Origin: a bacterium
GTDB lineage: Bacteria; Electryoneota; RPQS01
Assembly: GCA_036504735.1 (NCBI GenBank)
Contig: DASXUQ010000019.1
Coordinates: 62,001 to 126,000, forward strand
Reading direction: 5' to 3'
DNA: 64,000 nucleotides
The notes below the pieces were generated by a model. The model saw only the letters and a program-made list of their open reading frames with translations. It made no database searches and was not told the DNA's origin. Position numbers and translations under genes: made by a program. This document shows, piece after piece, positions 42,259 through 50,128 of the stretch (its first letter is position 1; each line of letters starts with the position of its first letter).

Positions 42259-45210
42259 ATGACAATTTCCCTGCCCGCCTTTCGCACATGGAAACCGGAT
42301 CTGCACAGGCTATGTGCCTTTGCCGTTTTTGTAATCGCGCTGATTGTGTATCGAATCACCATGGCGCCCAGCGTCTCCTTCTGGGATGTGGGCGAGTTCG
42401 TGACCGTGTCCACCATTTTGGGAGTATCACATCCGCCCGGCGCGCCGCTCTTCATTCTATGGATGCACCTTCTCTCCCTGCTGCCACTCTCCACAGACAT
42501 TGCGGTGCGCTGCTCCTATCTGGCCACAGTAACGGGCGCGTTTGTGGTAACGTTCGCCTATCTGATTATCGTCCGCCTGCTTCACCACCTCCACGGGCCG
42601 GATGAGTCCATACCGCATCGCATTGCCCTCTGTGCCGGCGGCGTCATTGGGGCGTTGTCTCTGGCATGGTCTTACTCTATGTGGTTCAACTCGGTGGAAG
42701 CGATTCTCTTTACGCCGAGCCTGTTTTGCACGACGCTCTGTGTCTGGCTGGCATTGGTGTGGTATGAGAAGGCCGATGAACCGGACAGCGCTCGTTATCT
42801 GCTGTTGATTGCCCTGATTGTCGGTCTGGCCATTGGCGTACATTTACTGTCCGTGCTGTCCATTCCCGCCATGGTGCTGATTATCTACTTTCGACTGCGC
42901 CGGCCAACGGCGGGGTCTTTCATCGGCTGGCTGATCCTCGCCATGCTGATCACCCTTGTGGTCTACCCGGGTGTGGTCAAGTACCTGCCGGCCCTTGCCA
43001 GCCGCATCAGCCTGGTCATGCCGCTGGTAGTCCTCGCCGCACTGGCCTACGGTTTCAACTGGGCCCGGCGAAAGGGACACGGATTGACCGGCGTCGTCAT
43101 GGCCGCCGCCCTTCTGATTCTGGTCGGCTGCTCCACGTACGCCTATGTTTTTATCCGCGCCGAAAGAAATCCGGCAGTGAACGAAAACAATCCCAGCAAT
43201 CCCGCCCGTTTCTTTTCCTATATGAACCGCGAGCAGTACGGCAGCCGCCCCATCTTTCCGCGCATCTGGAACAACGACCCGGCCTATCACAGCGCCGGCG
43301 ATTTTTTCTGGCGCTATCAGGTCAACAAGATGTACTTTCGGTATCTCTGGTGGCAGTTCATTGGCCGGGAAGGCGCGCCCGAACGCGAGTATCAGGATGC
43401 GGGGGTGTCTCCCCAATACTCGGTGCTGGGACTATTGGCAGACCAACCCAGCGGCGTTCTGCGGCTGCTGGCCCTGCTGACCTGCGCGCCCTTCATGCTG
43501 GGACTGCTGGGCTTTGTCCACCAGTACATGAAGGACAAACCCGGCTGGGTGATTGTCTTCACCCTATTCTTTATGACCGGGCTGGCGATTGTGCTCTATT
43601 TGAATCAGGAGGACCCCCAGCCCCGCGAACGGGACTACTCGTATGTCGGCTCCTTCTTTGCGTTTGCCCTCTGGATCGGCATCGGCTCCATGGCCGCGAT
43701 TGAATGGTTCGTCCGCAAGACGCAGGCGGCGAACCGTCCCGTGCTTTCCGCCGCGCTCTTCTCCGTTCTGCTGCTGATGCTCAGCCCGGTCATGCTGCTG
43801 GGGAAAAATTATCACATGGATTCCCGCCGCGGCAATTACGTAGCCGAAGATTACACCTACAACATGCTGAACTCCTGTGCGCCCAACGCGATTCTGATCA
43901 CCAATGGCGATAATGACACGTTTCCGGTATGGTACATGCAGGAGGTCAAACAGGTGCGGCGCGACGTGCGGATTGTCAATTTGAGTCTGGTCAACACAGG
44001 CTGGTACATCAAGCAGCTTCGGGACAATCAGCCGCGCGTACCCATCTCCTTCAGCGACAACTACATTGACCGTTATTTCGACGCCGAGGACGTCCAGGCC
44101 CTGTTATCCCGCTACTGGCCGCCCGACAAGCAGAAAGTGGAACTGACAACTCCGCAGGGAAAGATGCAATGGGTGATGCCCGCCACCATGTATGTTCCCA
44201 TCCGGGATCAACCCTCCGAAGAGCGAACGTCCAATTTCCTGCGCGTACAGGACATCATGATGCTGGACATCCTGCGGAGCAATTTCGATCCTGCCAAGAC
44301 ACCCGTGCCCAAACCGTTCTACTTTGCGGTAACGGTGCCCTCCTCCAGCATGATCGGTCTGAAAGACTTTCTCAGTATGGATGGACTGGTGTTCCGGCTG
44401 GATCCCAAAGGGGATTCCCCTCTCGATCCTGATATGCTGAAGCGGAACGTGCTGGAGGTCTATGACCGGCACATGCGAGGCATCAATGACCCGCGCGTAC
44501 ACTACGACGATAATGTGGACCGCCTGCTGTCCAACTACCGCTCTGCCTTTCTCCAACTGGCATATTACTACATGACTCAGCCTGACAGCATGGTTGTACC
44601 TGCCGTTGATAGAGGCTCGAACCTTGAAGGGCGCTTAACTGGCTTCGACAGGCTCGGCAATTCGCAAAAGGCGCTCACATTGCTCGAAGAGATGGAGCGC
44701 CGGATCCCCGAAGATGTCCGCCCCAGCTACAGTCCTGAATTGGAAGTCCAAATCGGGAAAATGTATGAGGAACTGGGCCGAACCGGAGAATTGCGCCTGC
44801 GGCTGGACCGCCTTGTCCGTCAGAAAGACCTGCCGCCTGAGACCCAGGCGTTAGTGGCCGCGACCTATTACACCGTGCTGAACGATACCGCGCGGGGCAC
44901 AGCTATGCTGGACAGTATTGTCAGCCGAAATCCTACGCGGGATGTGCTGTATGCTGTCGGTGTGCAGTTGGCTTCTGCTCGCGCCTATGAGCCCGCCACG
45001 CGCTATCTGGAGCGTGCCTTGGAGTACAATGCGGATGACGGCGAAGTTGTGGGCGCTCTGCTGCAGGTCTATGCGGCGTCCGGAGCGCTGCCGAAGGCTC
45101 GCACATTCTTGGAAAGCTGGATGTCGCGTCACCCTTCCGACAAGGGCGCGAAATCGCGTCTCGATGCCCTGTTAGCGGATAGCGCCAGCCATCCCGTTCC
45201 TGCCAAGTAG
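42259..45210 (+). CDS. DUF2723-family membrane glycosyltransferase with C-terminal TPR region
   Basis: A 983-aa protein. Residues 1 to about 500 hold ten or more transmembrane helices, with the DUF2723 signature near the N-terminus (TMAPSVSFWDVGEFVTVSTILGVSHPPGAPLF). The acidic SFWDVGEF loop is the presumed catalytic site, as in GT-C transferases. Residues about 500-770 are periplasmic (NAILITNGDNDTFPVWYMQEV), and residues about 790-980 are TPR-like helices. The family is GT117-like and includes human TMEM260, an O-mannosyltransferase, so protein glycosylation is plausible. ATG 42259 lacks a good RBS. It lies next to the polysaccharide locus but on the opposite strand, in its own unit. Confidence 0.8.
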   Translation: MTISLPAFRTWKPDLHRLCAFAVFVIALIVYRITMAPSVSFWDVGEFVTVSTILGVSHPPGAPLFILWMHLLSLLPLSTDIAVRCSYLATVTGAFVVTFAYLIIVRLLHHLHGPDESIPHRIALCAGGVIGALSLAWSYSMWFNSVEAILFTPSLFCTTLCVWLALVWYEKADEPDSARYLLLIALIVGLAIGVHLLSVLSIPAMVLIIYFRLRRPTAGSFIGWLILAMLITLVVYPGVVKYLPALASRISLVMPLVVLAALAYGFNWARRKGHGLTGVVMAAALLILVGCSTYAYVFIRAERNPAVNENNPSNPARFFSYMNREQYGSRPIFPRIWNNDPAYHSAGDFFWRYQVNKMYFRYLWWQFIGREGAPEREYQDAGVSPQYSVLGLLADQPSGVLRLLALLTCAPFMLGLLGFVHQYMKDKPGWVIVFTLFFMTGLAIVLYLNQEDPQPRERDYSYVGSFFAFALWIGIGSMAAIEWFVRKTQAANRPVLSAALFSVLLLMLSPVMLLGKNYHMDSRRGNYVAEDYTYNMLNSCAPNAILITNGDNDTFPVWYMQEVKQVRRDVRIVNLSLVNTGWYIKQLRDNQPRVPISFSDNYIDRYFDAEDVQALLSRYWPPDKQKVELTTPQGKMQWVMPATMYVPIRDQPSEERTSNFLRVQDIMMLDILRSNFDPAKTPVPKPFYFAVTVPSSSMIGLKDFLSMDGLVFRLDPKGDSPLDPDMLKRNVLEVYDRHMRGINDPRVHYDDNVDRLLSNYRSAFLQLAYYYMTQPDSMVVPAVDRGSNLEGRLTGFDRLGNSQKALTLLEEMERRIPEDVRPSYSPELEVQIGKMYEELGRTGELRLRLDRLVRQKDLPPETQALVAATYYTVLNDTARGTAMLDSIVSRNPTRDVLYAVGVQLASARAYEPATRYLERALEYNADDGEVVGALLQVYAASGALPKARTFLESWMSRHPSDKGAKSRLDALLADSASHPVPAK

Positions 45211-45308
45211 CCCATTGAAAGGGCTGATAATCAAAAGGGAGGCTTAAGACGACTTTCAGGTCATAATTCGCCTCCCCGCAGGAACTTGGGAATTCGCTTG
45301 CAAAACTG

Positions 45309-45332
45309 AAAGGGCCATTTCCCTTCTTAACT
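45309..45332 (+). terminator. Possible weak terminator after the DUF2723 gene
   Basis: The short hairpin AAGGG...CCCTT is followed by CTTAAC. A longer GGGAGGC/GCCTCCC pair with a large loop lies just upstream (about 45238-45280). Neither has a good T run. Confidence 0.3.
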
Positions 45333-45437
45333 GACACTCATAACAGGAAGTTTTATAAGATCCTAATATATAGGACTTTTTGTGTCTGTTTTGTAACATC
45401 GTGATGTTTTTAACTTTCATGATGTTATTCTAAACTC

Positions 45438-45468
45438 TTGACACTAAGATCCCGAATTCGTATATATT
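45438..45468 (+). promoter_or_regulatory. Near-consensus sigma-70 promoter
   Basis: TTGACA (45438-45443), 17 bases, TATATA (45461-45466). This is the best promoter in the window. Transcription should start around 45474 and run into the structured leader and the cytochrome operon. Confidence 0.8.
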
Positions 45469-45473
45469 CCACG

Positions 45474-45618
45474 AGCCGTCACGTGAATGGTTTTTACCCT
45501 CGAGGTAGTGCCGTGGACGAAGTTCGGTGGCTATACTGCTCATGGCGCTTGCACGCCGGAGAGGTTTTGAAGCGGGAAGACTGAAGCCTTGCCAGATCGT
45601 AAATGGCGAGGTTTTTTT
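45474..45618 (+). ncRNA. Structured leader or small RNA ending in an intrinsic terminator
   Basis: A transcript of about 145 bases bounded by the strong promoter and a strong terminator, with no ORF preceded by an RBS. Hairpin 1 has GAG/CTC, TAGT/ACTG and GCC/GGC helices (45502-45512 with 45529-45541), with bulges. Hairpin 2 is GGCG-cttgca-CGCC (45544-45557). The terminator stem is CCTTGCCA (45587-45594) with TGGCGAGG (45604-45611), then seven T (45612-45618). The cytochrome gene begins 90 bases further on, so this could be a riboswitch or attenuator controlling it, or an independent sRNA. I could not match it to 6S, SRP RNA or any riboswitch consensus I know. Confidence 0.6.
45587..45618 (+). 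terminator. Terminator at the end of the structured leader
   Basis: An 8-bp stem with one G-U pair, a 9-base loop and seven T. It lies upstream of, not after, the cytochrome operon, so it must be read through or bypassed for that operon to be expressed from the 45438 promoter. Confidence 0.85.
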
Positions 45619-45707
45619 GTGCTCCCAATTTCACCTCGCAACTCTTGTGTTTAACGTACATTAACCATAAAAAATCGAATCTGCCGCAATCTTTTTTAAG
45701 GTAGTCC

Positions 45708-46184
45708 ATGCCTCCACAGCTTTCGCGTTTGATGATTGCCTTTGGACTCCTTGTTGTGCTGTTCATTGTGGTTCGATGGGTAGCACAGCCGGACTCCTTT
45801 TACCAGTACGGGCATTACCGCGGTAAGGCCCTGTCCGAGTTGGCATCGGCTCCCGTGAAATTCATTCCCCGTGCAACCTGCGCGGAATGCCACGAGGACC
45901 AGGCCAAGCAAAATGCCGCCGGCCCGCATGTGCACATCTCGTGTCAGAGTTGCCATGGTCCGGGAAGTGATCACGTGGACAACCCCACAGCGGAGAACAT
46001 TATCCTCCCGGTTGTCGGTCAGACGTGTGTGCGTTGTCACGCTCAAAATGCGGCGCGCCCCGCCAGCTTTCCGCAAATCGATGTTAAGGACCATGCGGGA
46101 AAGAAACAGTGCACCGATTGTCATGTTACTCACAACCCGCAGGAATTCCGGGAAGAAGATAAGAAGGCTGACCATGCCGAATAA
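45708..46184 (+). CDS. Membrane-anchored tetrahaem cytochrome c
   Basis: A 158-aa protein with an N-terminal transmembrane anchor (LMIAFGLLVVLFIVVRWVA) and four CxxCH haem-binding motifs: CAECH (about residue 60), CQSCH (about 79), CVRCH (about 107) and CTDCH (about 137). The arrangement (single anchor plus small tetrahaem domain) recalls NrfH/NapC-like quinol-to-cytochrome electron carriers, but the sequence is not clearly of that family. It is the first gene of an operon with NrfC- and NrfD-like subunits and probably passes electrons between them and a periplasmic partner. Its stop lies within the start region of the next gene. Confidence 0.85.
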   Translation: MPPQLSRLMIAFGLLVVLFIVVRWVAQPDSFYQYGHYRGKALSELASAPVKFIPRATCAECHEDQAKQNAAGPHVHISCQSCHGPGSDHVDNPTAENIILPVVGQTCVRCHAQNAARPASFPQIDVKDHAGKKQCTDCHVTHNPQEFREEDKKADHAE

Positions 46185-47007
46185 TGATCATCAGGACCTC
46201 ATCCTTCCCGAAGGCTGCGATACCTGTGCCGCCAAGACCGGGAGTGGCAAAACGCGGCGTGACTTCCTGAAGCTCCTCGGCCAGGCCACCGTTGTGCTTA
46301 CCGCCGCTCGCTTCGGCGCAAGCGCCGCCGGGGCCACCGAGACGCCACCCGCCGAGGCGCACGTGGCAGAACAATGGGACCTGCATAAATGGGGCATGGC
46401 CGTCGATGTGGAGAAATGCATCGGCTGTGGCCGCTGCGTCGTCGCCTGCAAAGCGGAGAATAGCGTACCTAAGGAGCCCACCTATTTCCGCACGTGGGTG
46501 GAGCGATACCGGGAGTATGAGGACGACGTCGTGGTGGATTCTCCCAACGGCGGCTATGACGGCTTCCCCGCAGATGACGGTGGCCGCACACCGGATCGTG
46601 CGTTCTTCGTGCCCAAGCTCTGCAACCATTGCGACAAGGCGCCGTGTGTGCAAGTATGCCCGGTGGGCGCAACCTTTAAGACACCGGACGGCGCGGTGCT
46701 GGTGGATGCGTCGTATTGCATTGGCTGCCGCTACTGCATTCAAGCCTGCCCTTACGGCGCGCGCTATCTGAATCCGGTCACCCAGACCGCGGACAAGTGC
46801 ACGCTCTGTTATCACCGCATTCATAAAGGATTGAAACCTGCCTGTGTGGAGAACTGCCCGACCGGCGCCCGCATCTTCGGCGACCTGAAAGATCCGAACG
46901 ACCCGTTGCGCAAGTACCTGCATGACCACAAGGTGTTCGTCCTCAAGCAGCAGCTCAACACGTATCCCAAGGTGTTTTATTACGGCATCGACAAGGAGGT
47001 GCGCTGA
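46174..47007 (+). CDS. NrfC/PsrB-like periplasmic four-cluster Fe-S protein with Tat signal
   Basis: A 277-aa protein. A twin-arginine signal (KTRRDFLKLLGQA, about residues 27-39) directs folded export. Four [4Fe-4S] motifs follow: CIGCGRCVVAC, CNHCDKAPCVQVCP, CIGCRYCIQACP and CTLCYHR...CVENCP. It is the electron-wire subunit of complex-iron-sulfur type oxidoreductases, sitting between NrfD in the membrane and a redox partner. The much longer open frame upstream is the shadow of the cytochrome gene; ATG 46174 with AAGAAGG just before it is the start. A cysteine pair (CDTC) precedes the Tat motif, which is unusual. Confidence 0.9.
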   Translation: MPNNDHQDLILPEGCDTCAAKTGSGKTRRDFLKLLGQATVVLTAARFGASAAGATETPPAEAHVAEQWDLHKWGMAVDVEKCIGCGRCVVACKAENSVPKEPTYFRTWVERYREYEDDVVVDSPNGGYDGFPADDGGRTPDRAFFVPKLCNHCDKAPCVQVCPVGATFKTPDGAVLVDASYCIGCRYCIQACPYGARYLNPVTQTADKCTLCYHRIHKGLKPACVENCPTGARIFGDLKDPNDPLRKYLHDHKVFVLKQQLNTYPKVFYYGIDKEVR

Positions 47008-48251
47008 TGACGGAGACACTTGCCGTAATTCAACATGCCGCTGAAGGTGTGGTCGGCTACATCTATCCCAATGAGTCCGAACTCCACTGGAGCATTCTCA
47101 TTGTCCTCTACCCCTATCTGACCGGACTTGTAGCCGGTGCCTTCATCCTTGCGTCTCTCGAGCGGGTCTTCAGTGTCAGCGCGGTGCGGCCCACGTACCG
47201 CCTGGCCCTGATCACCGCGCTCTCCTTTCTGATTGCCGCGCCCTTGCCGCTGCTGGCGCATCTCTCCAAGCCGTGGCGCTTCTGGGAGGTGTTGGTCACA
47301 CCCCATGTCACCTCCGCGATGGCGATGTTCGGCTTCGTGTATATGTGGTATCTGCTGGTGGTGCTGATCCTCGAGATCTGGTTTGAGTACCGGCGGGACT
47401 TTGTGGTGTGGTCCAATGCCGGGTCGGGGGGCAAACGCAGACTCTACGGGTGGCTGACGCTGGGAGTGCGCGATGTCTCCGAGCCGGTCGTTCGCTTCGA
47501 TGAGACCGCGATTCGCGTCATCTCCGTCATCGGCATCCCCTCCGCCTTCCTGCTGCATGGCTATGTGGGGTTCATCTTTGGGTCCATCAAGGCCAACCCG
47601 TGGTGGTCCAGCGTGCTCATGCCGGTCATCTTCCTCTTCTCCGCCATCGTCTCGGGCATTGCGCTGGTGATGCTGATCTTCCTCGTCTCGAATGTTTTGC
47701 GCAAAATAACACCCGACATGGAGTGCATTGACACTCTGGGCCGCTATCTGTTCTATGCCTTCATTGTAGACTTTGCGCTGGAAGGGCTCGACGTGATTCA
47801 GCGCACGTATGCATCTGAAGAGTCCTTCGATGTACTTTATGCGCTGGTCCACGGCCGCCTATTCGAAACCCACATCATCTTCCAGATATTGCTGGGCACA
47901 CTGATACCGATTGCCTTGCTGGGCATCATTCAGGTCACGCGGGTTTCGAAGCCCATTCGTCTCGCAATCTATTGGTTCGTGGGCTTTCTCGTGCAAGTCG
48001 GTATCTTCTTCATGCGCTGGAACGTGGTGATCGGCGGCCAGCTTTTCTCCAAAAGCTTCCGCGGCTTTACAATTTACAAACTCGGGCTCATCGGACGGGA
48101 AGGCGGACTGGCCGCTCTTCTGCTGTTCCTGCTTCCCTTTGCAATCTTGATGTTTCTGATTTGGCTCCTGCCCCCTTGGCAGGAAACTCACCGGCCAACA
48201 ACAAATATTCCCTCAAGTGTAAGAGACGCTCAAGCGATTATCGAGAGCTGA
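47007..48251 (+). CDS. NrfD/PsrC-like membrane quinone-interacting subunit
   Basis: A 414-aa integral membrane protein with eight to ten helices. It begins with SELHWSILIVLYPYLTGLVAGAFILASL, the usual NrfD opening, and contains the LAHLSKPWRFWEVL loop and GGQLFSKSFRGF near the C-terminus. NrfD-type subunits exchange electrons with menaquinone/quinone. The start overlaps the Fe-S gene stop by one base and has a strong AAGGAGGTG RBS. No molybdopterin or other catalytic subunit follows, so the partner is unknown. The cytochrome, Fe-S and NrfD proteins may form a menaquinol:cytochrome-type module. Confidence 0.88.
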   Translation: MTETLAVIQHAAEGVVGYIYPNESELHWSILIVLYPYLTGLVAGAFILASLERVFSVSAVRPTYRLALITALSFLIAAPLPLLAHLSKPWRFWEVLVTPHVTSAMAMFGFVYMWYLLVVLILEIWFEYRRDFVVWSNAGSGGKRRLYGWLTLGVRDVSEPVVRFDETAIRVISVIGIPSAFLLHGYVGFIFGSIKANPWWSSVLMPVIFLFSAIVSGIALVMLIFLVSNVLRKITPDMECIDTLGRYLFYAFIVDFALEGLDVIQRTYASEESFDVLYALVHGRLFETHIIFQILLGTLIPIALLGIIQVTRVSKPIRLAIYWFVGFLVQVGIFFMRWNVVIGGQLFSKSFRGFTIYKLGLIGREGGLAALLLFLLPFAILMFLIWLLPPWQETHRPTTNIPSSVRDAQAIIES

Positions 48252-48281
48252 CTTCCCACTTGCGCGGAAAAGGAGGTGGCT

Positions 48282-48572
48282 ATGGAAGAACCTTTTTCCT
48301 GGCAGCGATTTGACAGTATTGCCAAAGTCCTCGGGTCTCTGGGCTACCTGGCGGCGGTGTTCGGTCCACTGACCGGCATTGCCATGCTGGTCCTGGGGTC
48401 AACCGCCGTCCGCCTCGCTGGTATCGTGGTGATCGGAGCCAGTGTTCTGATCGCGGCATATCACATCAGCTTCTCTCTGCTTATGAACGCCGTTCACGAC
48501 ATTACCCGGCATCTTGAACTGCACGAGCATGAGCAGGTCGAAACTCCGACTGCGGGTCACGTCGTGCACTGA
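48282..48572 (+). CDS. Small two-helix membrane protein of the NrfCD operon
   Basis: A 96-aa protein with hydrophobic segments LGYLAAVFGPLTGIAMLVLG and AGIVVIGASVLIAAYHISFSLLM, then a His/Glu-rich tail (HDITRHLELHEHEQVE). ATG 48282 follows AGGAGG (48271-48276); the GTG at 48276 would overlap the RBS and is rejected. Co-transcription with NrfD, 30 bases upstream, suggests an accessory subunit. The His-rich tail could bind haem or metal, but that is inference. Confidence 0.6.
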   Translation: MEEPFSWQRFDSIAKVLGSLGYLAAVFGPLTGIAMLVLGSTAVRLAGIVVIGASVLIAAYHISFSLLMNAVHDITRHLELHEHEQVETPTAGHVVH

Positions 48573-48638
48573 GCGCTGACGGCCCGCCAAAACAGGCGCG
48601 CTTCTCCTCGTCCAACACAGGAGGATCTCCCGGCCACA

Positions 48639-48675
48639 AGCAGGCTTCCCACCGCAGGAGAGCCTGCTCTTTTTT
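48639..48675 (+). terminator. Intrinsic terminator of the cytochrome/NrfCD operon
   Basis: AGCAGGCT (48639-48646) pairs with AGCCTGCT (48661-48668), with a 14-base loop, and CTTTTTT follows. Confidence 0.82.
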
Positions 48676-48770
48676 GCTCCCACCTGTGCCGCAGAGCTTG
48701 CGCGGAGAAAATAACGGTTCAGCAAGTTACACTGATGTGTAACCACTTCTCCCAACTCCAGCAGGACGTC

Positions 48771-49748
48771 ATGCTATCCCATGCCTTATGGTTTGAGGAC
48801 CGCCACACCGGAAAGATCATGGAAGAGACGGTCCCGCCTCTGGCAGCGGACATGTGTCTCGTAAAGGCACAGTTTTCCGCCATCAGCAGCGGCACCGAAC
48901 GCACGGTCTTTTCCGGGGATGTGCCTCCGGTGCTGCATGAGGAGATGCGTTGCCCCTATATGGGCGGCAGTTTTTCTTTTCCCGTCAAGTACGGTTACTC
49001 GCTGGTAGGAGAGGTCGTAGCCGGGCCGGAATCCCTCCTCTACAAACGCGTGCATGTGTTGCATCCGCATCAGACGCTGGCTGCGGTGCGTTGCGAGGAT
49101 CTGCTGGTGCTTCCGGAAAATCTCCCTCCTGCCCGGGCGACCTTGATCAGCAATCTGGAAACGGCGATCACCGCGGTATGGGATTCGGGCGTGCATGTCG
49201 GAGACCGCGCGCTTGTGGCAGGATTCGGCATCATCGGGTCACTGGTGGCGCGGCTGCTCTCTGGCATCCCCGGCACGGAAGTTTACGTCACCGACAGCGA
49301 TCCGCACAAGACCGGTCTGGCAACCCGTATGGGTTTCGCGCTCTATGAACCCCTTCAGCATCCCGATCTGGATGTGGCCTTCAACGCCAGCGCCACTGCC
49401 GAAGGCCTTCAGTCTGCCATCGACAGCCTCGGTACAGAAGGGCGGGTGATCGAACTCAGTTGGTACGGCACACACGATGTGCACCTGTGGCTGGGCGACA
49501 CCTTCCACAGCCGCCGCAAGGCTATTCTGTGCTCGCAGGTCTCCACCATTCCCGCTGCCATGAGAACCCGCTGGAGCCGCCAGCGCCGCCGGGAACTGGC
49601 CGCGCGGTTGCTTTGTGATCCGGTTTTCGATCAGCACATCAGCCATGTGGTGCGTTTCGAAGAACTGCCTGAAGTCTTCGACCGTCTCCTGACCATGCCG
49701 TCGGACTGCTTGTCTATCCTCGTGGAATATCCCCAGAGAGGTGACTGA
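48771..49748 (+). CDS. MDR-family dehydrogenase without the usual zinc cysteines
   Basis: A 325-aa medium-chain dehydrogenase/reductase. The catalytic-domain sequence AISSGTERTVFSGDVPP, then GYSLVGEVVAGP, resembles the BchC-like branch rather than classic alcohol dehydrogenases, and the CGTD/GHE zinc motifs are absent. The nucleotide site is ALVAGFGIIGSLVARLLS, with VTDSDPHK after strand two. ATG 48771 has AGGA five to six bases upstream; the earlier ATG 48735 has none. It forms a tight set with a pterin-synthase homologue and a glycosyltransferase, so it may oxidise or reduce the product of that set. The substrate is unknown. Confidence 0.72.
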   Translation: MLSHALWFEDRHTGKIMEETVPPLAADMCLVKAQFSAISSGTERTVFSGDVPPVLHEEMRCPYMGGSFSFPVKYGYSLVGEVVAGPESLLYKRVHVLHPHQTLAAVRCEDLLVLPENLPPARATLISNLETAITAVWDSGVHVGDRALVAGFGIIGSLVARLLSGIPGTEVYVTDSDPHKTGLATRMGFALYEPLQHPDLDVAFNASATAEGLQSAIDSLGTEGRVIELSWYGTHDVHLWLGDTFHSRRKAILCSQVSTIPAAMRTRWSRQRRRELAARLLCDPVFDQHISHVVRFEELPEVFDRLLTMPSDCLSILVEYPQRGD

Positions 49749-50128
49749 TGTACAGTGTCTGTGTCCGCGACCGGATGTTCATCGCGCACTCACTCAAAGG
49801 TGACGTCTTCGGACCCGCAAGCAATCTGCACGGCGCAACCTACGTGGTGGACGCCGAATTCTTCAGTCCGCAGCTTAATGAAGATAATGTGGTAGTCGAA
49901 ATCGGCCATGCCGGCCAGGCGCTGCGTGATGTATTGGCCCGCATGAACTATCACTGCCTCGATGATCTGCCTGAATTCAAGGGAATAAATACCACAACGG
50001 AATGTCTGGCCCGCTATGTCCACGACGAACTGCTCCGACGGGTGTCCGTGAAGTTCAAGGGCTCTTGCAAGATTACCCTGCATGAATCCGACCTCGGCTC
50101 TGCCAGTTACACCGCGCCCGTTGCCTGA
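49748..50128 (+). CDS. Divergent 6-pyruvoyl-tetrahydropterin synthase/QueD-like protein
   Basis: A 126-aa T-fold protein. RMFIAHSLKGDVFGPASNLHGATYVVDAEF aligns with the PTPS opening, but the catalytic Cys is Ala/Ser (GPASN) and the HGH zinc pair is reduced to HGA. Later landmarks are kept: NYHCLDDLPEFKGINTTTECLARYV in place of LDH...NPTAENLA, and ITLHESD with the substrate-binding Glu. The altered residues suggest different chemistry or a binding role. From memory, this HGA variant recurs elsewhere beside the same kinds of neighbour, which would make it a conserved subfamily. It overlaps the dehydrogenase stop by one base and the glycosyltransferase start by 47. Confidence 0.72.
   Translation: MYSVCVRDRMFIAHSLKGDVFGPASNLHGATYVVDAEFFSPQLNEDNVVVEIGHAGQALRDVLARMNYHCLDDLPEFKGINTTTECLARYVHDELLRRVSVKFKGSCKITLHESDLGSASYTAPVA

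Noticed and set aside
45474-45618. 6S RNA or SRP RNA
   Set aside because: It does not close into one long rod as 6S does, and the SRP core loop motifs (GGAAG...AGCAG) are absent.
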